Shown piece by piece: positions 8,046-16,117 of a stretch of 64,000 bases of DNA. Below the pieces are notes generated by a model. It did not search any database. It saw only the letters and a list, made by a program, of their open reading frames with translations, and was not told the origin of the DNA. A program made the position numbers and the translations under genes. The stretch is from Hymenobacter crusticola (lineage in GTDB: Bacteria > Bacteroidota > Bacteroidia > Cytophagales > Hymenobacteraceae), in the NCBI RefSeq assembly GCF_002154225.1, contig NZ_MTSE01000002.1, positions 124,001 to 188,000 of the forward strand. The letters run 5' to 3'. The number at the start of each line of letters is the position of its first letter. The stretch's first letter is position 1.

Positions 8046-10367
8046 TTACAATAGGAGCAAACCTTTCTCGCGTAATAAGAGCCAAGTGGGCGAAGCTAAG
8101 AAGCTCTCAAACGACGAACCAGCTGCTTTCGTGGGGAACGTGTGCGCTGCTTCTTTCAGTAGAATCTTGGCGTCGTAATCGGCGCTGAGCTGCACGAGCA
8201 ATTGGTGCAGCCATTCGCCAATTGCAGGAGATGTCTTGACTTCAAAATCTTCGGCTTGTTCGTAAAAAGTAAGCACCGCCCGTTGGCCTTTTTTGTTGTC
8301 AGTTAGGCAAAACTCAGGGGAGTTGCCGAGCCAAAACAGACGTAGGTTCTGCTTCGCAACGTCTGGCTTGCCTGGCTCCTGCAGTGCTTGCTGAACAAGT
8401 TGCCGTGGTAAGGTGGCACGCGGTACTTTAAAATCAAACCAAAACTGGAGGGGTTCCTGCAAAGCCACTCCGTGCATGTAGTTGTATAAAGCTTTCGCTA
8501 GGCCAGGGCCAAACTGCTCATGGTCGGCGCCGGTAGGGTCATCATGCCACAAGTCATTCCAAGCAAAGTTGCCGGGCTCTGGGCCGATAGCTACCACGTT
8601 GTACTTGGCTGGGTTCTTCCCCACCGGCGAGTGCGCCGTCATGGAAAAGCGGTGCCAATACCCGGATTGCACAATGCCCGCCCCGAACAACTGCCGCACC
8701 ACTTCCAGCGAATCGACGGTTTCTTGCGCGGTTTGGGTTGGAAAGCCGTACATCAGATAAGCGTGTACCATAATGCCCGCCTGCGTGAAGCCGTCCGTCA
8801 CGCGGGCTACCTGGGCAATAGTGACACCTTTTTCCATTAATGCCAATAGGCGGTCGGAGGCCACCTCCAAGCCGCCTGACACAGCAATACAGCCTGCGGC
8901 CGCTAGCAGCCGACACAAGTCAGGAGAAAAGGTTTTTTCGAAGCGAATATTGCCCCACCACGTGATGCTGACGCGCCGTTTGAGCAACTCAATGGCTAGG
9001 TCGCGGAGCGCCAGGGGAGGGGCCGCTTCATCTACGAAGTGAAAGCCGGTCTGCCCGGTTTGCCGCACAATCTGCTCGATGCGGTCCACGAGCAGGGTGG
9101 CGGGGGCAGTTTCGTAGCGACTAATGTAATCCAGCGTCACGTCGCAGAACGAGCACCGTTTCCAGTAGCAGCCATGGGCAATGGTGAGCTTGTTCCACCG
9201 GCCATCGCTCCAGAGCCGGTGCATGGGGTTCAGTACCTCAATGACTGACAAGTACTCGGTAAGTAATAAGTCGGAGTAGTCGGGCGTACCAACTTCGGGG
9301 TGCGGAATATCCGCATGAGGATAGTTCACGTACTCGACCTCACCAGCCTCATTGCGCAGAAAAGTGCGTTGGAGTTTCGCTTGTTCTACCAGACCGTGAT
9401 GCTGCGGTTGCCGGAGCGTTTCACTCGGAATGTACTGCAAGGCAGGAGGGTCTTGCGCGCGAACGGCTTGACTGACGACTTCCTGCACTTCGACCAGCTC
9501 AGTCTGACGTTCTGCTTGAGCCTGTAAATATTCTAATAATCGCAGCCACGGGCCTTCCCCATCATCGAGGGTGAGGTAATCTATGTAATCGAAGAAGCGC
9601 GGTTCTTTCAACTGGCGTAGCTCCGTGTTGGGGTAGCCGCCACCCATCAGGGTCTGGGTTTGCGGAAAGCGCGCTTTCACGCGACCAGCCAATCGGAGGG
9701 CACCATACAAATTACCCGGAAAAGGCACCGTAAAGCCGACTACATCCGGCCGCACGCGCTCTAGCAACTCATCCAGTAACTCTAGCAGCATGCGGTCGAC
9801 AAGGTTAGGCTCCGCTAACAATGCCTCGTACAACGGCTCGAAGCTGGTAGCCGACAAAGCTAGCTTTTCAGCGTAACGCGAAAAGCCAAACTGTGGCCCT
9901 ACCGTTTCCTTGATCAGGTCACCTAGGTCTTCGAGGTATAACGTAGCTAAATGCCTCGCCTGATCGGTAAGTCCCATCGTACCGAAAGCTCCTTCCAAAT
10001 CCGCAATGTTATCAAAGCGGGCCGCCTCAGGCAGAAAGCGGCTATGGCAAATGCGCGGGGCAAGTGTAGTATCCTTGTTCTGCAGAAAGCGGATAACGGG
10101 CTCGATGGTCGTGATGTAGCTGCGTTGTAGCCGCACCATGCGCCGAGCATTGTCGCTAAGCTCATAGTGGCCTTGCTCTATCTCTGCGAATACACGCTTG
10201 AGGCCGGCTGCTGAGAACATACGCAGTACCAATTCCAAACCTAGGTCGGCTTGCGTAACGGCATAACCACGGCCACTTAAGAACCCTTTTATATAAGCCG
10301 TAGCTGGGTAAGGCGTGTTGAGTTGCGTCAGCGGCGGGGTAATGAGCAGGATACGGAAGGTAGACAC
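8046..10367 (-). CDS. B12-binding-domain radical SAM protein
   Basis: About 773 residues. The N-terminus has the Rossmann-like start of a cobalamin-binding domain (FRILLITPP, then YIKGFLSGRGY), and residues near 240-290 contain VKARFPQTQTLMGGGYPN typical of this class. The radical SAM domain carries the iron-sulfur motif in GCYWKRCSFCD, spaced C-x4-C-x2-C, followed by FVDEAAPP and the partial barrel sequences WWGNIRFEK and GGLEVASDRLL. Such proteins generate a 5'-deoxyadenosyl radical from SAM, often for methylation or ring rearrangement; the substrate is unknown. A TACCTTTG element on this strand at 10400-10393 would start transcription downstream of the longest possible ATG (10439), so GTG at 10367 is preferred. 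The gene stands alone. Confidence 0.85.
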   Translation of the reverse strand: MSTFRILLITPPLTQLNTPYPATAYIKGFLSGRGYAVTQADLGLELVLRMFSAAGLKRVFAEIEQGHYELSDNARRMVRLQRSYITTIEPVIRFLQNKDTTLAPRICHSRFLPEAARFDNIADLEGAFGTMGLTDQARHLATLYLEDLGDLIKETVGPQFGFSRYAEKLALSATSFEPLYEALLAEPNLVDRMLLELLDELLERVRPDVVGFTVPFPGNLYGALRLAGRVKARFPQTQTLMGGGYPNTELRQLKEPRFFDYIDYLTLDDGEGPWLRLLEYLQAQAERQTELVEVQEVVSQAVRAQDPPALQYIPSETLRQPQHHGLVEQAKLQRTFLRNEAGEVEYVNYPHADIPHPEVGTPDYSDLLLTEYLSVIEVLNPMHRLWSDGRWNKLTIAHGCYWKRCSFCDVTLDYISRYETAPATLLVDRIEQIVRQTGQTGFHFVDEAAPPLALRDLAIELLKRRVSITWWGNIRFEKTFSPDLCRLLAAAGCIAVSGGLEVASDRLLALMEKGVTIAQVARVTDGFTQAGIMVHAYLMYGFPTQTAQETVDSLEVVRQLFGAGIVQSGYWHRFSMTAHSPVGKNPAKYNVVAIGPEPGNFAWNDLWHDDPTGADHEQFGPGLAKALYNYMHGVALQEPLQFWFDFKVPRATLPRQLVQQALQEPGKPDVAKQNLRLFWLGNSPEFCLTDNKKGQRAVLTFYEQAEDFEVKTSPAIGEWLHQLLVQLSADYDAKILLKEAAHTFPTKAAGSSFESFLASPTWLLLREKGLLLL

Positions 10368-10392
10368 AGAGGCAACAAAAGAAAGCTTACCA

Positions 10393-10400
10393 CAAAGGTA
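10393..10400 (-). promoter_or_regulatory. -7 promoter element for the radical SAM gene
   Basis: Minus-strand TACCTTTG matches TAnnTTTG and would place the transcript start about 20 bases before the GTG at 10367. A TTTGG lies upstream with only about 14 bases of spacing, so the -33 part is weak. Confidence 0.5.
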
Positions 10401-10540
10401 CAAACGTGCTCTGCCAAATAGGAGAGCACGACTCTGCACGGCGGCAAGGTAACCTAACCAGCTGTCTGTAAGTTTCCTTAACGTGAGATTAGCGCTTAGC
10501 TAGGGTATTTATTAAACGACACCAGCGTCGCCGCCGTGTT

Positions 10541-11923
10541 CTACATCTTCATGCCACTCATCCGCATCAATGGTGCGTTCAGGCGTAGGTATACCTGCGC
10601 CGATACGGGCGTTTTGCCATAGTACCCGCGGATCTGCTCGTCTGGCCGGTACACACTGCCTTGGGCGCCGATGTGCAGCTCTGGCCCGCGCTGGCCAAGC
10701 TGGGCCAAACGGTAGCTAGCTCCTAGCGTTAGGGCGTGAACGTTGTAGATAGGATGCTCGCCTTCCGTGTGAGGCAGGGCAAGTTCCTCCGCATCTTTTT
10801 GCAGAAACTCGTAGCGGCCATAGACCGTGGGCTTACCCAAAGCTAGGTTGGTCTCGGCCAGTACGGCGTGCTCATTGCCGAACGTGTAATGGTTCATGCC
10901 CCAGATAACGGAAGAGGCAATGTAGTGATAGGTGCCCCACTGCCGGCTGTGCATAAGGCCAGCCGTGGTACGTTGCACATCTTCATCGGCGTGCAACTCC
11001 TCGGGGCTTTTCACCCATGCTTGTCCAACTTGTAAAGAAAGTTCGTTGGTCGGGTTCCACATAAGGCGGGCGGCCCACGAGTCAGCCCTAGGTCGGTCAA
11101 AGCCGTAGCGACGTTCATTTGGCTCGCGCCCAGTGAAGTTGGAGCCTTCTAGCTTGAATTGCTTGTAGCGCACACCTATCGTAGCCACGCCAAACGTGAT
11201 ATGCGTTGCATCCACCCAATGGTGGCTCAGGGGCGCGTCTGGGTTCGACATGGCCGAGATGCGGTGCATAAAAGCCGTCGGACCAACGGCTGGTTCGCCC
11301 GGATACCCTAGGTACAGCGTCAGGTCCACGTCATTGGACAACGCGTGCGTATAGCCGACACTCAAGCCAGAAAATAAATCGTGGGGGTGCTGACGGTCAA
11401 CTAGCGGCTTTCCTTTGTAGGCCTCACCCGATTGAAAAAGGAGCGGGTAGCCGTTGTTGCCTTCTGTGAGCGGGTCCAGCGAAACCATCAGCGTAAGATT
11501 CAAAAGTCCGCGTTGGCCTACGTTACGCTGAGCCATGGTCATAAACCAATTAGGTGCGTCTACCGTCCGGCCACCGCGCTGGCCATTTTTCCGGCCGATG
11601 TTCTGGTTCGTGTAGCGCCCAAACACGGCGCCGTGGTACATAAGCATCCAAGGGCCCTTGTGCTGCATCCACATGTACATGGGGGTGGCATCAGGTTGCC
11701 AAGCCGTGCCCGAACCATTACGCGACATAGGCAAAGCACGCGAATATGCGTGCGACATGCTCATGCCATGATCAGAATGTGTCATGCCCGAATCGGCCAT
11801 CGGCATGCCGGGCTGGTGCATACGAGCATGCCGGTTGGTATCGGACGCGGCACTGTGCATGTGCTGCGCAGAAACTGCCGAGGATAATAGAAGCGTGAAA
11901 ATAATGAGTCTCAATAGACGCAT
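10541..11923 (-). CDS. Exported Met/His-rich protein, putative copper-responsive outer-membrane protein
   Basis: A 460-residue protein with a clear signal peptide (MRLLRLIIFTLLLSSAVSAQ). Behind it, residues about 21-70 are very rich in Met and His (HMHSAAS, MHQPGMPMADSGMTHSDHGMSMSH), a composition typical of periplasmic copper binding. The rest alternates short amphipathic strands with aromatic residues (YMWMQHKGPWMLMYHGAVFGRY, YHYIASSVIWGMNHYTF, YGRYEFLQKD), as expected for an outer-membrane beta-barrel. It ends MRMSGMKM. I know no named family with certainty. The neighbour upstream is an HMA-AraC regulator on the same strand, which suggests a metal-controlled unit. The ATG at 11923 is chosen because the signal peptide begins there; a 19-bp hairpin directly precedes it. 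Confidence 0.7.
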   Translation of the reverse strand: MRLLRLIIFTLLLSSAVSAQHMHSAASDTNRHARMHQPGMPMADSGMTHSDHGMSMSHAYSRALPMSRNGSGTAWQPDATPMYMWMQHKGPWMLMYHGAVFGRYTNQNIGRKNGQRGGRTVDAPNWFMTMAQRNVGQRGLLNLTLMVSLDPLTEGNNGYPLLFQSGEAYKGKPLVDRQHPHDLFSGLSVGYTHALSNDVDLTLYLGYPGEPAVGPTAFMHRISAMSNPDAPLSHHWVDATHITFGVATIGVRYKQFKLEGSNFTGREPNERRYGFDRPRADSWAARLMWNPTNELSLQVGQAWVKSPEELHADEDVQRTTAGLMHSRQWGTYHYIASSVIWGMNHYTFGNEHAVLAETNLALGKPTVYGRYEFLQKDAEELALPHTEGEHPIYNVHALTLGASYRLAQLGQRGPELHIGAQGSVYRPDEQIRGYYGKTPVSAQVYLRLNAPLMRMSGMKM

Positions 11924-11981
11924 AAAAGAGGCGGTTGGAGTTGTGGAGAAGAGTATCCTCCTACAACTCCAACCGCCTCTT
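11924..11981 (-). promoter_or_regulatory. Strong leader hairpin abutting the start codon (terminator or attenuator)
   Basis: Perfect 19-base arms (11963-11981 and 11926-11944) enclose an 18-base loop. On the minus strand the second arm runs into four T residues (11927-11924), immediately followed by the ATG of the Met/His-rich protein at 11923. The loop, read on the same strand, contains AGGAGG. The structure has the form of an intrinsic terminator but sits where it would also block initiation of the next gene. Confidence 0.75.
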
Positions 11982-11998
11982 AGGGGTTGTATGCAATT

Positions 11999-12037
11999 CG
12001 GCCGCAGAACGTACAAGGTTCTGCGGCCGTTTTATTC
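11999..12037 (+). terminator. Hairpin with T-rich tail on the plus strand
   Basis: Twelve-base perfect arms CGGCCGCAGAAC / GTTCTGCGGCCG (11999-12010 and 12018-12029) with a seven-base loop. TTTTATTCTTT follows on the plus strand. No plus-strand gene precedes it. On the minus strand it lies a few bases after the regulator gene but lacks a T-run there. It may shield the regulator from antisense transcription or form a pair with the neighbouring hairpin. Confidence 0.6.
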
Positions 12038-12041
12038 TTTG

Positions 12042-12614
12042 CTAAGCTAGCTCATCCAGTGCTAAGCGTTTCGGCATGAGTTCGCGGCGGAATTCACTTA
12101 CCGAGCGACCTGTGACTTGACGAAATTGGTTGCTTAGGTGTTGGCCGCTGCTATAACGCATCTGGTCGGCGATTTCACTTAAAGTAAGTTCGCCGTAGCT
12201 CAACATCTCTTTTACCCGCTCAATCTTAAGCCGAATTAGGTACTTCTCGATGGTAAGATTAGCCGTGCGTGAAAATACCTTGCTCAAGTGCGAGTAGGTA
12301 GCGGCGAATCGGTCCGTTAAGAAAGCCGAAGTAGTGAGCGGCATCCGGGCCGTGCGTAAATGCTCTAGGTACTCGATCAGGCATCCTTTGATTTGCTCAG
12401 TCAGTTGCTCGGCGCGACCAGTGAGTACATCGAAACCTGCTTCGCGTAGCAGTGGCGCTACGGTAACCGGGTCGACGGGAGTCGCCTGATCCAGTTGCGC
12501 TTGGCCTAGCTGGACATTGGTGGGCTTATAGCCAGCTTGTTCAAGAAGGTGGCGTACTGCCTCAACGCAGCGCGGGCACACCATGTTTTTGATATGGAGC
12601 AAGGTTGTTTTCAC
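12042..12614 (-). CDS. HMA-domain / AraC-type fusion regulator
   Basis: A 190-residue protein joining two modules. Residues 1 to about 70 are a heavy-metal-associated fold of the Atx1/CopZ kind with the metal-binding pair in NMVCPRCVEAV (Cys13, Cys16). Residues about 80-185 are an AraC-type double helix-turn-helix: RVKEMLSYGELTLSEIADQMRYSS is the first recognition unit and FRQVTGRSVSEFRRE the second. There is no sugar-binding cupin. The simplest reading is a transcription factor that senses or receives a metal ion, likely copper, through the N-terminal domain. It lies upstream of the Met/His-rich exported protein on the same strand. The direction of control (activation or repression) is not visible. 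Confidence 0.85.
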   Translation of the reverse strand: MKTTLLHIKNMVCPRCVEAVRHLLEQAGYKPTNVQLGQAQLDQATPVDPVTVAPLLREAGFDVLTGRAEQLTEQIKGCLIEYLEHLRTARMPLTTSAFLTDRFAATYSHLSKVFSRTANLTIEKYLIRLKIERVKEMLSYGELTLSEIADQMRYSSGQHLSNQFRQVTGRSVSEFRRELMPKRLALDELA

Positions 12615-12641
12615 GGACGATTGTAATTAGGTAGTACGGAG

Positions 12642-12989
12642 TTACTTCAACCGTTTAGGGGTACTTGTTGTTTTCCGACTGGTCGAATTACCAGCCGCAG
12701 TAGTAGTACGAATACGACGGCTGGAAGATACAGCAGGTACTGCTCGCCAGCCTTTACCAAACCAGTTTGCTGCTGCCCAGTTGATAAAAGGTACTACGCC
12801 AAGAAAAGTAACTGCCAGCAGCCAGAAAAATACGAAAAAAGCACCAAACAGTCGAGCGAAGAACGCGTCGCTGGTACCAAACAGATACCCGATTAGCAGC
12901 AGAGCTAGCCCAAAGCTTACCCCAGCTAATATCCCTACTCGGCGTAGCCATACCTGATAGGGGACAGGAAGAGAAGCAAAGCGAATCAT
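12642..12989 (-). CDS. Small membrane protein, unknown function
   Basis: A 115-residue protein with two long hydrophobic segments, about residues 16-38 and 43-68 (FARLFGAFFVFFWLLAVTFLGVV). A very basic Ser/Thr-rich tail follows (SSRRIRTTTAAGNSTSRKTTSTPKRLK). No family is recognised. The start ATG at 12989 lies just after a -7 promoter element. It is 27 bases upstream of the HMA-AraC gene on the same strand, so the two are probably transcribed together. Confidence 0.6.
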   Translation of the reverse strand: MIRFASLPVPYQVWLRRVGILAGVSFGLALLLIGYLFGTSDAFFARLFGAFFVFFWLLAVTFLGVVPFINWAAANWFGKGWRAVPAVSSSRRIRTTTAAGNSTSRKTTSTPKRLK

Positions 12990-13006
12990 AAGGAATACGT
13001 GAACGG

Positions 13007-13014
13007 CAAATATA
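13007..13014 (-). promoter_or_regulatory. -7 promoter element before the small membrane protein / HMA-AraC pair
   Basis: Minus-strand TATATTTG fits TAnnTTTG and lies 18 bases upstream of the ATG at 12989. No TTG at 19-21 bases upstream was found, so it is a partial match. Confidence 0.45.
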
Positions 13015-13215
13015 GTGGTTGGTTAGCGGCTTAGCTGATAGCAAAATGGTGTAACAACCTCACGAATGAATTACTGGAAAGCATGATTGTGCCTCAACAA
13101 ACCTAGGTACGGGTTCAGGTCAGAGCGCATAATCAGCTAATACGCAAAAACTGTTGCGCTGATCAGCCGTAGAGGCTACTTGCAGTTGTTCCTCCTTAGT
13201 ATTAGTATCTCTCCT

Positions 13216-13515
13216 ATGAAACTTACCCACTCGTTTCGCTCTTTCGCTTTTGCTTCTCTGTTGGGCATTGCTTCTTTAACCTCCTGCAGCACAGGCACGG
13301 ATTCAGGAGATACCAACGTAGAACGCGGCACTAGCAAGTCTGATGCACCTATGCAGGAAGGCCCCGCCTCTGGTGGTTCCGACTCCACAACCGCTGGTCT
13401 TCGGCCCGACTCGGCCCAGCGCCCGACTGGCAAGCAACTCTACGACCATGCTGCCGATGCCCACGACCGTAACCACGACGGCCTCGAGGATGAGCAGCCG
13501 CCGCAGCAGAAATAG
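13216..13515 (+). CDS. Small secreted lipoprotein, unknown function
   Basis: A 99-residue protein. It begins MKLTHSFRSFAFASLLGIASLTSC, a lipoprotein signal peptide with lipobox SLTSC, so the mature form starts at the Cys and is lipid-anchored. The mature part is short, hydrophilic and rich in Gly, Ser, Asp and Pro (GTDSGDTNVERGTSKSD) with a His/Asp-rich end (DHAADAHDRNHDGLEDEQ) that could bind cations. No family is recognised. ATG at 13216 is preferred to a TTG 36 bases upstream because it opens the signal sequence. Confidence 0.65.
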   Translation: MKLTHSFRSFAFASLLGIASLTSCSTGTDSGDTNVERGTSKSDAPMQEGPASGGSDSTTAGLRPDSAQRPTGKQLYDHAADAHDRNHDGLEDEQPPQQK

Positions 13516-13540
13516 TAGTTAGCCAAATTCTTGGAAAAGC

Positions 13541-13577
13541 AACAAGGCCTCTTTTGACCGAAAAAGAGGCCTTGTTT
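13541..13577 (+). terminator. Intrinsic terminator after the lipoprotein gene
   Basis: Perfect 15-base arms (13541-13555 and 13562-13576) with a six-base loop. The left arm ends in TTTT and the right arm begins with AAAA. It sits between the lipoprotein stop and the DNA glycosylase start, only 17 bases before the latter. Confidence 0.75.
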
Positions 13578-13593
13578 AGCATTGATTGATGTA

Positions 13594-14193
13594 ATGAAGC
13601 TTCCTGCTACTTTCTACCAACAACCTGATGTAGTGCAGATTTCGCGTAGCCTGCTCGGTAAATATGTCTTTACTAACATTGAAGGGATACTAACTAGCGG
13701 CCGGATTGTTGAAACTGAAGCCTACGCGCATATAAATGATCAAGCGTGTCACTCGCACTTAGGTCGTTTCACAAAGCGCACACGCGTCATGTATGAAGCC
13801 GGGGGCGTAGCCTACGTGTATTTGATTTACGGCCGTTATGCGCTGTTTAACATTATCACCAACGAGGCTGGCAAAGCCGATGCTGTGCTTATTAGGGCTA
13901 TTGAGCCAATCGATGGTATTCCGGAAATGCTAGCTCGTCGTGGATTAACTAAAGTTGCGGCCAACCTAACGGCCGGTCCTGGCTTAGTTACGCAAGCGCT
14001 AGGTATCACCACGGCTTATTACGGTACCAGCCTAACCGGCGATACTATCTGGATTGAGGATCAGGGCGAAGCAATTCCGGATGAACTCGTTGTTGCTAGT
14101 CCGCGAGTGGGTATTGATTATGCCGGTACTGATGCAGCTCTACCTTGGCGGTTTCGTTTAAAAAACAGTAAATGGACGAGTCCGGCCAAGTAG
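13594..14193 (+). CDS. DNA-3-methyladenine glycosylase (AAG/MPG family)
   Basis: A 199-residue monofunctional glycosylase that flips out and removes alkylated or deaminated purines such as 3-methyladenine and hypoxanthine, starting base excision repair. The family block GRIVETEAYAHINDQACHS near residue 38 holds the Glu that activates the attacking water. MYEAGGVAYVYLIYGRYALFN supplies the intercalating Tyr region, and VLIRAIEP and LTAGPGLVTQALGI follow in family order. The size equals that of bacterial 3mg enzymes. ATG at 13594 opens the conserved LPATFYQQPDVVQISRSLLG start; a TTG twelve bases upstream is less likely. The 3' end of the gene lies inside a terminator stem. Confidence 0.92.
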   Translation: MKLPATFYQQPDVVQISRSLLGKYVFTNIEGILTSGRIVETEAYAHINDQACHSHLGRFTKRTRVMYEAGGVAYVYLIYGRYALFNIITNEAGKADAVLIRAIEPIDGIPEMLARRGLTKVAANLTAGPGLVTQALGITTAYYGTSLTGDTIWIEDQGEAIPDELVVASPRVGIDYAGTDAALPWRFRLKNSKWTSPAK

Positions 14194-14231
14194 CCTCTTC
14201 TCAATAAATTTGAGTGAGTTACTTGGCCGGA
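14181..14231. terminator. Bidirectional hairpin overlapping the 3' end of the glycosylase gene
   Basis: Eleven-base perfect arms TCCGGCCAAGT (14181-14191) and ACTTGGCCGGA (14221-14231) enclose a loop that can form a second small stem (CTCAA/TTGAG). The left arm covers the last sense codons and the first base of the stop codon of the glycosylase gene. It separates two convergent genes. T-runs are weak, so the terminator function is inferred. Confidence 0.55.
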
Positions 14232-14256
14232 TTCGCTTGCCTAACGAAGGCTCTGA

Positions 14257-15471
14257 CTACTCAGCGGCTGCACTGAGCGGCTGCATCATTCGTTCGCACA
14301 CGAGCACAATAGGGCGGCTGCGTAAATCTGTAGTAGCAAATAGGTAAAGCTCTCCACCTTCCCGGATACCCGTCCGACTCCGGAACTCAGCTACCGAATC
14401 GGGAAAATTACGGGTGGTAACGTGTGCCCGCGCTTCCGGACCTAGGTGTGGCCGCAAGGCATCGCCAGCGTAGCGCTCGGTCGCCACGATGCGGAAAATA
14501 CGTCCCGGGAACTCTGGGCGTAGTATATCCGAGGTATAAAGGTGACTGTGTTGGTGCAGCTTGAACATTTCAAATGCATTACCGATACTACGAAAGCCGC
14601 CCGCTTTGAGTATGGCTACATTAGGTTCGTAAAGGTATTGCCGAGGTTCAGCAAAGCGGGAAATAGCACGCGCCTCACGCGCTTTGTTCAGGCGGAATTC
14701 CTGTTGTTGTCCATTGCGCAGGAGATTTATCGTGAAGCGCTCCGGATCCACGGCCGGCTCTGGCCCTAATTCATACAGCACTTCCTTGCATTCGTTATCT
14801 ACCGCTACCACCCACAACCGCCGAACCTGTTTTAGCTCCACCAATGCCTGCTCGATATCAAGCATCGGAGAGGTTTTTAGTAAAACACGCTGACTTTTAT
14901 GCAGCAGCAAAGGCATTATGCGTAATACATCCGGCTCACAATCATGCAAGCGGTATATTTTACGCGCCGCCGTATTACGACGAGCCGGATCGAGATAGAG
15001 CCAATCAAATGCCTGATCTGTGCTCTTCAAGAAACTTACCGCATCAGCGGCGTGGCAGATAATATTCGATTGACCTAGCTGCTCTAGGTTATAGCGAACC
15101 ACTGCAACCAAGGCCGGATCACGCTCGACATAATGAACCTCCGAAACCTGGTGGGCAAAGTAACTAGCGTCGACGCCGAATCCACCAGTAAGATCTGCGA
15201 GCCGCTCGCCACTTACCAAGCTAGCTTTGAACGCCGCCGTACGGGCAGAGGAGGCTTGCTCAACCGATAAAGCCGGCGGAAAAATCAAATCTGGATTGCT
15301 GGCCCAATCAGGTAACTTAGTTCGAGCCTTTTGCCGCGCCTGAATTTGGCGCACCAGATCAGGCACCGGTAAGCTAGGAAAACGGCGGGCTTGTAGGGCC
15401 AGTTGAACGGGGTCTTCATGCAGGTGATCGGCAACATATTGCCGAGCCGCTGCTGGGAGCGGAAATTCCAT
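14257..15471 (-). CDS. SAM-dependent methyltransferase with THUMP-like C-terminal domain
   Basis: A 404-residue cytoplasmic protein. The Rossmann methyltransferase core shows motif I as LADLTGGFGVDASYFA near residue 92, the acidic end of strand 2 as YVERDPAL, and motif IV as WLYLDPARR near residue 160. The C-terminal part (about 320-404) has the RPEFPGRIFRIVATERY, NFPDSVAEFRSRTGI and LYLFATTDL pattern of the THUMP-like domain found in this Bacteroidota family. The RNA-binding relatives of that domain suggest an RNA base methyltransferase, but the substrate is unknown. The DPAR motif lacks the aromatic of DPPY-type N-methyltransferases. The gene lies 28 bases downstream of the exported protein gene on the same strand. 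Confidence 0.82.
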   Translation of the reverse strand: MEFPLPAAARQYVADHLHEDPVQLALQARRFPSLPVPDLVRQIQARQKARTKLPDWASNPDLIFPPALSVEQASSARTAAFKASLVSGERLADLTGGFGVDASYFAHQVSEVHYVERDPALVAVVRYNLEQLGQSNIICHAADAVSFLKSTDQAFDWLYLDPARRNTAARKIYRLHDCEPDVLRIMPLLLHKSQRVLLKTSPMLDIEQALVELKQVRRLWVVAVDNECKEVLYELGPEPAVDPERFTINLLRNGQQQEFRLNKAREARAISRFAEPRQYLYEPNVAILKAGGFRSIGNAFEMFKLHQHSHLYTSDILRPEFPGRIFRIVATERYAGDALRPHLGPEARAHVTTRNFPDSVAEFRSRTGIREGGELYLFATTDLRSRPIVLVCERMMQPLSAAAE

Positions 15472-15499
15472 GAAATACTCCTACGAAAAAAACGCAAAG

Positions 15500-16117
15500 T
15501 TAGCGTAAACTCCAGCGGATTGCTAGCTGGGGTTGCCCAGTCGGAGCTGTCAAACCCACTGCTGTAGGAGCAAGTCGACGCAGCATATTATGATAGCTGG
15601 TTGGAAGACCACTGTTGTATTCCTCCACAGCCCGTTGGAAGTAACGGTTGGTGTTGCGCGAAATGAACACATTGGCCAGTAAGCTAGCGGCTGCTACTCC
15701 GATAATCACTTGTTGTTTGGTATTGAAGTATACCTGCTGGTCGCCAGCCAATACTTGCTGCCCATAAGCTGCTACTGCACCAACAAAAACTAACCTTTCT
15801 CCAATTAGCAAGGTTTTTTGCCGCCGATAATCATTCAAGTAGTTGAGTGCTTCTGTATTGCCAGCCAAGTACGGCCGAAGGCGTTGACCAAAAAAACCAG
15901 CATTTTGGTAGTCATTGCTATCGTCCAATGCAAAATAGAAGTTCGCTTGTGGCCCATTAAGCCCTCTCACTTTATCCTCTGAACTCAGGGTAATAAGTGG
16001 GTGATGCGTCGTAATGTTGGTTTGTGCCTGTGCAGCATTGAATAGCATTACAAAGGGCACTAAAAAGGTGATGCGGCGGCTATGGTGCTTAGCTGCCAGC
16101 TTAGAGAAAGAGAACAT
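15500..16117 (-). CDS. Exported protein of unknown function
   Basis: A 205-residue protein with an N-terminal signal peptide (HHSRRITFLVPFVMLFNAAQAQ). The mature part contains a FYFALDDSNDYQNAGFFGQRLRPYL region, a hydrophobic helix (VFVGAVAAYG and IIGVAAASLLANVFI) and a helical NRYFQRAVEEYNSG segment. I do not recognise a family. It is read on the same strand as the THUMP-like methyltransferase, 28 bases before its start, so the two are likely co-transcribed, although a functional link is not evident. Confidence 0.65.
   Translation of the reverse strand: MFSFSKLAAKHHSRRITFLVPFVMLFNAAQAQTNITTHHPLITLSSEDKVRGLNGPQANFYFALDDSNDYQNAGFFGQRLRPYLAGNTEALNYLNDYRRQKTLLIGERLVFVGAVAAYGQQVLAGDQQVYFNTKQQVIIGVAAASLLANVFISRNTNRYFQRAVEEYNSGLPTSYHNMLRRLAPTAVGLTAPTGQPQLAIRWSLR

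Noticed and set aside
10368..10439. Longer start for the radical SAM protein at 10439
   Set aside because: A TACCTTTG promoter element lies between this ATG and the conserved domain, so the transcript would start downstream of it.
11924..12016. Longer start of the Met/His-rich protein at 12016
   Set aside because: The extra residues come from translating the hairpin, and the signal peptide clearly starts at 11923.
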